Position numbers and translations under genes: made by a program. 64,000 bases of DNA from Sphingobacteriales bacterium 39-19 (GTDB lineage Bacteria > Bacteroidota > Bacteroidia > Chitinophagales > Chitinophagaceae): contig MKTX01000007.1 of the NCBI GenBank assembly GCA_001898465.1, positions 62,001 through 126,000 on the forward strand, given 5' to 3'. The stretch's first letter is position 1; each line of letters starts with the position of its first letter. A model generated the notes under the pieces. The model had not been told where the DNA came from and ran no database searches. It was given only the letters and a program-made list of their open reading frames with translations. This document shows positions 35,720 to 42,927 of the stretch, one piece after another.

Positions 35720-36668
35720 GAAGGAGTTGTTTCGTGTGCCACGAACCAGGGCGAAGGAAATACCACATGCTTATCCCTGTACAACTCCCGATAACCCCAC
35801 AGACCCTTATACGGCTCAAAGCAATGTGGTTGACCCAGGTAATTGCCCGCCACCAACAGGCGGGCCGGGCTGGGTGCCGATTGAAGATCAACCTGGTGAA
35901 TATAATCCTTACCAAGCAGATGAAGTAATTATAGATCCTTCCATAAAAAATTATTATCCATGTGTTAGTCGAATTATTGATTCTTTAACGAATTACAGTA
36001 ATATGAATGCACTAGCCCAAGTAGCTTTGCATACTGTTTTTGGTGTGAATGAGAAAATGCATTTAACTTTTAAAACAAATTCTGGTTGGACACAATCGGA
36101 TGATGATGCTGGTACAAAACCAGATAGTTCATTTGTTAGCGAAAGTGGTTTTTACGCTACTATACAATTGAACCCTTGGGTTCTCAAGAATTCCACAGAA
36201 GAATATATTGCATCTACAATTATTCATGAAGCAATACATGCTTATATTGATTTCAAATATTATCAATATATTACAAACCAAATTGATTCTATTGAATTTA
36301 AAACATTATTTCCTATATACTGGCCACCTAATATATCTGGCGGAATTTATATACCACCTGGAAATCTTTCACAACATAAAATTATGGCATCAAATCTGGT
36401 TGCAACAATGACGAATTCATTAATTTCTACATATCCCAATGCCAGCATTTCTCCAGAATTAAGAGATTCAATTTATAGAGGATTAACATGGGGAGGTCTG
36501 CAGCATACTACTGCATTTCTTAGTAGAAGTGATACTTTAGCAATCAAGGCTATTAATATAATAGCAAGAGACACTTCAGTACATGCCCCATTTATATTAA
36601 CAGGGTATCCAACCCCACAATACACATATGATGCTCATAATTTAAACATGAAAATAGGATGCCAATGA
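35697..36668 (+). CDS. 5'-truncated modular lipoprotein: linker plus HExxH C-terminal domain
   Basis: The first 20 or so codons translate transposase and REP sequence, so the real N-terminal half and signal peptide are lost. From about 35755 the frame enters the linker EIPHAYPCTTPDNPTDPYTAQ...GGPGW, almost identical to that of the 32.9 kb gene. The remaining 270 residues form a different C-terminal domain with STIIHEAIHAYIDFKYY (HExxH zinc-protease-like) and a later LRDSIYRGLTWGGLQ. Without a signal peptide it is probably not exported. It overlaps the next small gene by four bases (ATGA). Either an orphan silent cassette or a pseudogene. Confidence 0.65.
   Translation: MRNLMGIEKELFRVPRTRAKEIPHAYPCTTPDNPTDPYTAQSNVVDPGNCPPPTGGPGWVPIEDQPGEYNPYQADEVIIDPSIKNYYPCVSRIIDSLTNYSNMNALAQVALHTVFGVNEKMHLTFKTNSGWTQSDDDAGTKPDSSFVSESGFYATIQLNPWVLKNSTEEYIASTIIHEAIHAYIDFKYYQYITNQIDSIEFKTLFPIYWPPNISGGIYIPPGNLSQHKIMASNLVATMTNSLISTYPNASISPELRDSIYRGLTWGGLQHTTAFLSRSDTLAIKAINIIARDTSVHAPFILTGYPTPQYTYDAHNLNMKIGCQ
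35729..35747. repeat. REP-like hairpin, right of transposase remnant
   Basis: TTCGTG TGC CACGAA stem-loop. CGTGTGCCACGAACC is the exact reverse complement of the left element's 5' part, so the pair is inverted about the transposase. Confidence 0.7.
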
Positions 36669-37285
36669 AAACACTTATCATTATATTGCCTTTCCTGTTA
36701 TTGACTTCTCAAAATTTTGCACAATGCACAAAAGGGGATGTAAATAAAATTAGAAAAAAAATAGAGAATAGGGGATCAAAAACCGAATTGCAAGATTCAG
36801 TTTTGCAGAAACTTAAAATTAATAATGATTTGATTGTGGGTTATTCTAAGTTTAATACGACCTGGATGCATGTTCCTTCCCAATATTTCTTATTTGCTTT
36901 AAATAAGAATGGCTGCATTGGATATCACTATATAATTAAAAAAAATTCAATTAATAATGAAAAGCCATTAACTATTGACTCCGTGATAATACCCAACCAA
37001 ATTGCTAGCATGATATTAACTACAATTGTTAATAATAAAGCTTGGGAGATAAAACGTAATGAAAATGACAGCACTAATATATTTTGTGTAGATGCAATAA
37101 ATAAATTCAACTGCCAGATTTCAGATGCGTCTTATAAATCTTTGATATTATTGACAAAGTCTTCGAATATTGTCTCTACTTTTTATGCACCAGAATACTT
37201 TGAGAACGAATGTTGTCCTGGCAATAAAGACAGGCAAACTTTTATTAAATGCTATAATGTTCTTTACGGGATAATAAAAAATTAA
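36665..37285 (+). CDS. small secreted protein, partner of the HExxH cassette
   Basis: 206 residues from ATG at 36665, which overlaps the cassette stop (ATGA). Signal peptide MKTLIIILPFLLLTSQNFAQ. The mature part contains several Cys (CTKGDVN, GCIGYH, FCVDAINKFNC, ECCPGNKD, KCYN), suggesting disulfides in the periplasm. No family recognised. Position mirrors the small genes after the other two linker lipoproteins. The reading frame is intact although its upstream partner is truncated. Confidence 0.62.
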   Translation: MKTLIIILPFLLLTSQNFAQCTKGDVNKIRKKIENRGSKTELQDSVLQKLKINNDLIVGYSKFNTTWMHVPSQYFLFALNKNGCIGYHYIIKKNSINNEKPLTIDSVIIPNQIASMILTTIVNNKAWEIKRNENDSTNIFCVDAINKFNCQISDASYKSLILLTKSSNIVSTFYAPEYFENECCPGNKDRQTFIKCYNVLYGIIKN

Positions 37286-37344
37286 GCACATTCGAGAACA
37301 ACTCTCTGCTGGCGGCTATTGTAACGGCTTACCTACAACGGTAG

Positions 37345-37401
37345 AAAGATAATGATTTTTCTGAGGCATATAAAAAAACTCACCTACGGGTGAGTTTTTT
37401 T
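37345..37401. repeat. terminator-containing direct repeat, right flank of the island
   Basis: AAAGATAATGATTTTTCTGAGGCATATAAAAAAACTCACC-type copy of the left-flank repeat at 32643. Differences are confined to a few bases near the start. Confidence 0.8.
37372..37401. terminator. bidirectional intrinsic terminator between the island and transketolase
   Basis: Same CTCACC TACG GGTGAG hairpin with A7 before and T7 after, serving the convergent small secreted gene and the transketolase gene. Confidence 0.85.
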
Positions 37402-37441
37402 ATTAATGCCAACAGGCAAAAAATATTTTAAGAACGATATT

Positions 37442-38401
37442 TTATTTTTTTCTGATCAAAACTTTATCAACAGCAGCTACAATATGATCTGCATCTAACC
37501 CGTATTTTACAAGCAGTTCTTCCGGCTTGCCGCTTTCGCCAAACGTATCGTTGGTGCCAATATATTCAATGGGTATGGGATGATTTTTTGCGGCAACCTG
37601 TGCAATGCTATCACCCATGCCTCCATAAATATTATGCTCTTCGGCCGTAACGGCACAACCTGTTTTTTTGATAGAAGCTAAAATGCCTTCTTCATCCAAT
37701 GGTTTGATGGTATGCACATTGATCAAATCAACCTGAAGGCCTCTGGCCGCCAGAATTCTGGCAGCTTCTACGGCTTTCCAAACCATGTGGCCGCAGGCAA
37801 ATATGCTTACATCTGCTCCTTCATTTAAAACCTGTACTTTCCCAATTTTAAAATCTTCTTCTTTGGTAAATATAGGCCATACGGGGCGGCCAAAACGAAG
37901 GTAAACGGGCCCTTCATAATTGGCAATGGCTTTGGTTGCAGCCTTGGTTTGATTATAATCTGCAGGTACAATCACCGTCATACCCGGCAGCATTTTCATT
38001 AAGCCAATATCTTCTAATATTTGGTGCGTAGCGCCATCTTCACCTAGGGTAAGCCCGGCATGCGAAGCACAAATTTTTACATTTTTGCCACTATAAGCTA
38101 CGCTCTGGCGAATTTGATCGTACACTCTTCCGGTGCTGAAATTGGCAAACGTAGTGGTATAGGGTATTTTACCTCCAATGGTAAGGCCGGCAGCAATACC
38201 TGTCATATTGGCTTCTGCAATTCCGCATTGAATAAATCTTTCCGGGAATTCTTTCATAAAGCCACCCAGTTTTAAAGATCCTGCCAGGTCGGCAGTAAGG
38301 GCAACAATATTTTCATTTTCACGGGCGGCTTCCAGTATGCCATCCCCAAATCCACTGCGGGTGTCTTTTTTCCCGGTTACTTCTATGTCTTGTAAAGTCA
38401 T
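37442..38401 (-). CDS. transketolase, C-terminal subunit
   Basis: 319 residues corresponding to the second half of transketolase: the pyrimidine-binding domain (NIVALTADLAGSLKLGGF, ERFIQCGIAEANMTGIAAGL, HAGLTLGEDGATHQILEDIG) and the C-terminal domain (VSIFACGHMVWKAVEAARIL, HTIKPLDEEGIL). The N-terminal TPP-diphosphate half is a separate protein in split transketolases, but it is not next to this gene; upstream is galE. It acts in the non-oxidative pentose phosphate pathway with the missing subunit. Confidence 0.9.
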   Translation of the reverse strand: MTLQDIEVTGKKDTRSGFGDGILEAARENENIVALTADLAGSLKLGGFMKEFPERFIQCGIAEANMTGIAAGLTIGGKIPYTTTFANFSTGRVYDQIRQSVAYSGKNVKICASHAGLTLGEDGATHQILEDIGLMKMLPGMTVIVPADYNQTKAATKAIANYEGPVYLRFGRPVWPIFTKEEDFKIGKVQVLNEGADVSIFACGHMVWKAVEAARILAARGLQVDLINVHTIKPLDEEGILASIKKTGCAVTAEEHNIYGGMGDSIAQVAAKNHPIPIEYIGTNDTFGESGKPEELLVKYGLDADHIVAAVDKVLIRKK

Positions 38402-38444
38402 GTATTCTGTTTTATGTGGCGCAAGTTAATTTATTTAATGCTTA

Positions 38445-39497
38445 TTAGTTTAGCGCTGCTTTTACGGCACCAAATAAATTATCATCTTCTTTTAATTTTA
38501 CTTCCCATGCCCAGGCCGTCTTCATCATATCTTCTAATGAATACCGGGGTATCCAATGTAAAATATTTTTTGCTTTATCATTATTGGCATAAATAGCTAC
38601 CACATCTCCCGGCCTGCGGCTGGCAATTTGGTAATTTAATTTTTTGCCACTTACTTTTTCAAAACTATTAATTACTTCTAAAACAGTATAGCCGTTCCCG
38701 GTACCCAGGTTAAAAACATCCAGCGAATTATTGCTTTGCTGCATTAAATTAAGCGCTAAGGTATGGGCATGTGCAATATCACATACATGAATATAATCCC
38801 GTATACAGCTTCCATCCCGGGTAGGATAATCATTCCCCCACACTTTCATTTGCGAAAGCTTACCTATTGCAGTTTGTGTAATGGCAGGAACCAGGTTTGC
38901 CGGTTTACCAATGGGAATTTCACCAATTTCTGCCGAAGGATGGGCCCCTACAGGATTAAAATAGCGAAGTAAAATGGCTTTAATATTAGGATGTGCATGA
39001 ATGGTATGCTGAATAATTTCTTCACCCATTTGTTTTGTATTGCCATAAGGTGATTCTGCCGGTTTAAAAGTTGTTTTTTCTGTTACCGGAATTTCATCCG
39101 GGTTGCCATATACCGTGCAGGAAGATGAAAATACAAAATGAGGGATTTTAAAATCATTTGCACAGCGTAATAAATTAAGCAAAGAGTTTAAATTATTTTC
39201 ATAATACATTAATGGATTTTCTACAGATTCGCCTACGGCTTTATATGCTGCAAAATGGATGATCCCTTTTAAATCGGGATTTTCCTGGAAAATGGCACAG
39301 GTGTCATCAAAATTGCAAAGATCAACAATGTAATTTTTTACTTTAACCCCGGTAATCTTTTCTACTCCATTTAATATTTGAATGTGGCTACGGCTATTAT
39401 TATCGGCCGATATTACCTGGTACCCATTCTCTATAAGATCTACCAGGGTATGTGATCCAATAAAACCACATCCTCCGGTAACTAAAATTTTATTCAT
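38445..39497 (-). CDS. galE: UDP-glucose 4-epimerase
   Basis: About 350 residues from MNKILVTGGCGFIGSHT (39497); the upstream 15 residues of the track are outside the Rossmann start. NAD-binding TGGCGFIGSHT, HFAAYKAVGESVENPLMYY, SSSCTVYG and the catalytic SPYGNTKQ (YxxxK) are all present, followed by RYFNPVGAH and RDYIHVCDIAHAH. It interconverts UDP-glucose and UDP-galactose for surface polysaccharide precursors. Same strand as transketolase, 43 bases apart. Confidence 0.93.
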   Translation of the reverse strand: MNKILVTGGCGFIGSHTLVDLIENGYQVISADNNSRSHIQILNGVEKITGVKVKNYIVDLCNFDDTCAIFQENPDLKGIIHFAAYKAVGESVENPLMYYENNLNSLLNLLRCANDFKIPHFVFSSSCTVYGNPDEIPVTEKTTFKPAESPYGNTKQMGEEIIQHTIHAHPNIKAILLRYFNPVGAHPSAEIGEIPIGKPANLVPAITQTAIGKLSQMKVWGNDYPTRDGSCIRDYIHVCDIAHAHTLALNLMQQSNNSLDVFNLGTGNGYTVLEVINSFEKVSGKKLNYQIASRRPGDVVAIYANNDKAKNILHWIPRYSLEDMMKTAWAWEVKLKEDDNLFGAVKAALN

Positions 39498-39581
39498 AAT
39501 AACCGTTTGGAATCTTGCAAAGAAAACAAAAATATCACTCATATACAGAGTGATTTTAAAATGATTTTAAAGAGAAAGGCT

Positions 39582-40724
39582 TTAAGTAAAGAAATGATTC
39601 AATATAAAATAAAAAACACCAGCTAACAGGGCACTCACCGGTATGGTAAGAATCCAGGCCCAAATAAGGCTTACGGTAACGCCCCAGCGAACAGCGCTCA
39701 GCCGCCGGGTAGCGCCTACGCCCATTATGGCACCCGAAATGGTATGTGTAGTACTCACCGGGGCTCCCAGGTTGGCGGCAGTAAATAGGGTGATGGCACC
39801 CGCCGTTTCTGCACATACTCCTTCTAACGGGGTTACTTTGGTTATTTTGGTGCCCATGGTTTTTACAATCTTCCAGCCCCCGCTTAGTGTACCAATACCA
39901 ATAGCGGTATAACAAGCCAGCGGTACCCAATCCGGCATCTCGCTAAATTGATTTATTTGCCCCCCGGCAATTAAAGCAACCGTAATAATACCCATTACTT
40001 TTTGTGCATCGGCGCCTCCATGCCCAATACTAAATGCCGCAGAAGAAACCAATTGCAATTTTTTAAACATATTCCCGGTCCTGGCTGCCGTTTCGCCACG
40101 TAAAAAATTATAGGTATAGGCAAGTACAAAAATTACACCCAATGCCAGCAACCCCCACCGTTCAAATTCTTTTTTGAACGGGATAAACAATACACAACCG
40201 GCTACGAGTACAACGATAATAGAAATTTTAAGCCAAAATTTTTGCTGTATGGTTACCAAGGTAATAAAAATGGCAATGAACATTCCAATAAGCGGAGCCA
40301 GCAAAATAAAAATAATGGTCTTCATAATCATGGCGCTATCAATACTGCTAAATCCTGCAGCTGCAATGGCAGCGCCTGCAAACCCGCCAATTAATGTATG
40401 TGAAGAAGAAGAAGGGATACCGTACCACCAGGTAAGTAAGTTCCAGCTTATAGCAGCCAGTAATCCCGATAAGATGATTACCATTCCGTGGCTCCCACTT
40501 ACAATTTCAGGCTTTACGGTTTTTGCTACGGTATTTGCAACGGCATGATCGCTAAATACAAAAAAGGCAACAAAATTAAAAAAGGCAGCCCAGATTACAG
40601 CCTGAAAAGGAGTGAGTACTTTAGTACTTACAATGGTTGCAATAGAATTGGCGGCATCATGAAAGCCATTTATAAAATCAAATACCAATGCTAAAAAAAT
40701 AATTAAAATTAAAATGGTTGCCAT
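39582..40724 (-). CDS. pit: PiT family inorganic phosphate transporter
   Basis: 380 residues with about ten membrane segments. Both PiT signature repeats are visible: FDFINGFHDAANSIATIVSTKVL near the N-terminus and SIGHGGADAQKVMGIITVAL in the second half, along with GIPSSSSHTLIGG and APVSTTHTISGAIMG. It imports phosphate by cation symport. It is the downstream member of a DUF47-PiT operon (35-base gap). Confidence 0.94.
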   Translation of the reverse strand: MATILILIIFLALVFDFINGFHDAANSIATIVSTKVLTPFQAVIWAAFFNFVAFFVFSDHAVANTVAKTVKPEIVSGSHGMVIILSGLLAAISWNLLTWWYGIPSSSSHTLIGGFAGAAIAAAGFSSIDSAMIMKTIIFILLAPLIGMFIAIFITLVTIQQKFWLKISIIVVLVAGCVLFIPFKKEFERWGLLALGVIFVLAYTYNFLRGETAARTGNMFKKLQLVSSAAFSIGHGGADAQKVMGIITVALIAGGQINQFSEMPDWVPLACYTAIGIGTLSGGWKIVKTMGTKITKVTPLEGVCAETAGAITLFTAANLGAPVSTTHTISGAIMGVGATRRLSAVRWGVTVSLIWAWILTIPVSALLAGVFYFILNHFFT

Positions 40725-40759
40725 TAGATTATTTGAACAGTAAGAAAAACAGTGTGTGC

Positions 40760-41407
40760 TTAAGCGTATTTAATAATAATAGATTCTATTACGTTGGCAG
40801 CATCTTCACATTTATCTGTTACCACTTCCATGATCTGGTAAATTTCTCTTTTTTTAATAACTTCTTTGGCATCGGGTTCTGTAGCAAAGAGGCGTTCAAT
40901 ACTCATATCAAAAATATCATCTGCCTGGTTTTCTATACTGTTAATAGCCACCAGGGCATCGGTAATTTGCCTCATGTTTTTCATATTGCGTAATTCGGTT
41001 ACCGCTTTATGTACCTGCACACATCCCATGGCTATCAGGTCGCCCATTTTTTGTATGCCAATATCATCCGGGTTTACCCGGTAAAAATTTATTTTTTTGG
41101 CAGATGCATAAATGTAATCGGCAATATCATCTAAAGAAGTTGCCAGGGCATGAATATCTTCCCGATCGAAAGGCGTAATAAAGTTTTTACTGAGCTCAGT
41201 AAATATTTTATGGGTAAGTTCATCATTCACATGTTCCATTTCTTCAACCTGCTTTATAAGAACTGCTCTTTTTTCAAACTCGGGCTCACTTATAATTTGT
41301 TTAAGTGTTTCTCCCATTTTAAGCAACTCGGCCGATACACTTTCGAATAGCTGGTAAAAGACCCTGTCTTTGGGAAGAAAGATCTTTAAAATAGAATTGA
41401 ATGACAT
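40760..41407 (-). CDS. DUF47 / PhoU-like phosphate transport regulator
   Basis: 216 residues from MSFNSILKIFLPKDRVFYQLF (41407); the longer track ORF runs into the promoter region. All-helical, with the acidic E/DxxxD clusters of PhoU-like proteins (VEEMEHVNDELTHKIF, EDIHALATSLDDIADYIYAS, ENQADDIFDMSIERLF). DUF47 proteins usually pair with PiT permeases and modulate phosphate uptake, as the gene order here supports. A TAAATTTG box lies just upstream on the minus strand. Confidence 0.9.
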   Translation of the reverse strand: MSFNSILKIFLPKDRVFYQLFESVSAELLKMGETLKQIISEPEFEKRAVLIKQVEEMEHVNDELTHKIFTELSKNFITPFDREDIHALATSLDDIADYIYASAKKINFYRVNPDDIGIQKMGDLIAMGCVQVHKAVTELRNMKNMRQITDALVAINSIENQADDIFDMSIERLFATEPDAKEVIKKREIYQIMEVVTDKCEDAANVIESIIIKYA

Positions 41408-41424
41408 GTAAATAAAATTTTGGG

Positions 41425-41432
41425 CAAATTTA
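41425..41432 (-). promoter_or_regulatory. -7 box (TAAATTTG, minus strand) of the DUF47-PiT operon
   Basis: TAAATTTG on the minus strand 18 bases before the DUF47 ATG, in the 117-base divergent gap with the porin. Confidence 0.4.
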
Positions 41433-41524
41433 TAATTATAGGTTCTTTGCACAGGCAAAGAAAAATTAGTAATAATTTGATAACATACAACTAATATAAA
41501 CATTAATTTTAAGGTCAATATGAT

Positions 41525-42829
41525 ATGGGCATAAAAAAAATTATTATACCACTCTGTTGTATGTTGATTTCTGGTGTATTGAAAGCCCAGTTTTTAATGG
41601 ATATGGTGGATACAACCACCAACACGGGGAAGGGATTGCTGTCAATTTACAAAAATTTTGATGGATTTCGCATCAGCGGTTATGTACAGCCCCAATTTCA
41701 ATTAGCACAGGAAAAAGGGACAAGTAGTTTTGAAGGGGGCAATTTTGCTGCAGAAGTAAGCAACCGATTTATGCTACGCCGCAGCCGGGTGCGTATAGAT
41801 TATGTGCATTTTGGCCAGGGAAAGAAGCCCGGAGTACAGGTTGTATTTCAGTTTGATGCCAACGAAAGAGGCTTTACAGTACGGGATGTATGGGGTCGCA
41901 TTACCGAAAATCAATGGCAGTTATTTTCGTTTACTACCGGCATTTTTGCCCGCCCCTTTGGGTACGAAGTAAACCTGAGCAGTAGCGAAAGAGAAAGTCC
42001 CGAAAGAGGCCGCATGAGCCAGCTTTTAATGAAAAGCGAAAGAGATATTGGCGCCATGCTGAGTTTCGATGTAAGAAAAGAAACACATCCCCTCAAGAAA
42101 ATAAAATTCGATCTGGGGTTTTTTAACGGGCAGGGTATTGCAGTAAAGTCTGATTTTGATAATCACAAAGACCTGGTCGCTCGTTTATCCTTAAAACCCG
42201 TTTCGTTGAGTTCAAAAATAATTTTATCTGCTTCAGCTTCTACTTTACAGGGAGGGCTGCTCAATAATACCCCTTATGTATTTACTACCTTAATGCAAAA
42301 TGGCGAATGGAAGCAAGCCATAGATTCCGGCACTCAAAACAAAGGGAGTTACTCGCCCCGAAAATATTATGGCGCCGATGTACAATTAAAATTTAAAAAT
42401 AAAAAAGGATTTACCCAGTTGCGGGCTGAAATGTTGCAAGGCACCCAATCGGGTACAGCAATTAGTTCATTAACCCCCGAAGAGTTACAATCGGGTACTA
42501 ATGGGTTTTATCAGCGTCGTTTCAGGGGTGGTTATTTTTATTTTATACAAAACCTGGGCTCAGTAAAACACCAGTTGGTTTTAAAGTATGATTTTTACGA
42601 TCCCAATACCCGGGTATCGGGTAAAGAAATAGGCTGGCCCGGTGCAGGATTTACGCAGGCAGATATAAAATACAGCACCCTGGGCTTCGGGTACAATTAT
42701 TATTTTTCAGAAAATGTAAAGCTTATGCTTTATTATGCAAGCGTAAAAAATGAAAGTAGCAGCCTGCCCGGTTTTACAAGAGATGTTAGTGATAATGTAC
42801 TAACCACACGCCTGCAATTTAAATTTTAG
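41525..42829 (+). CDS. phosphate-selective porin (OprO/OprP family)
   Basis: 434 residues with a signal peptide (MGIKKIIIPLCCMLISGVLKAQ). The mature chain is a beta-barrel with alternating strands: GFRISGYVQPQFQLAQEKG, RFMLRRSRVRIDYVHFG, RPFGYEVNLSSSERESPERGRMSQL and a C-terminal LTTRLQFKF ending in Phe, as outer-membrane barrels do. Its divergent position against DUF47-PiT supports a phosphate or polyphosphate uptake function across the outer membrane. Confidence 0.88.
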   Translation: MGIKKIIIPLCCMLISGVLKAQFLMDMVDTTTNTGKGLLSIYKNFDGFRISGYVQPQFQLAQEKGTSSFEGGNFAAEVSNRFMLRRSRVRIDYVHFGQGKKPGVQVVFQFDANERGFTVRDVWGRITENQWQLFSFTTGIFARPFGYEVNLSSSERESPERGRMSQLLMKSERDIGAMLSFDVRKETHPLKKIKFDLGFFNGQGIAVKSDFDNHKDLVARLSLKPVSLSSKIILSASASTLQGGLLNNTPYVFTTLMQNGEWKQAIDSGTQNKGSYSPRKYYGADVQLKFKNKKGFTQLRAEMLQGTQSGTAISSLTPEELQSGTNGFYQRRFRGGYFYFIQNLGSVKHQLVLKYDFYDPNTRVSGKEIGWPGAGFTQADIKYSTLGFGYNYYFSENVKLMLYYASVKNESSSLPGFTRDVSDNVLTTRLQFKF

Positions 42830-42903
42830 GTAAATAACATTTCCGTAACAGTAGGGTAACATTTATGTAAACTTTAGTTTACATCCTGGTAATATGGTAG
42901 AAA

Positions 42904-42911
42904 TACCTTTG
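42904..42911 (+). promoter_or_regulatory. Bacteroidota -7 box (TACCTTTG)
   Basis: TACCTTTG fits TAnnTTTG and lies 24 bases before the TonB receptor ATG. Confidence 0.5.
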
Positions 42912-42927
42912 CGCAAATAAAAGAGTT

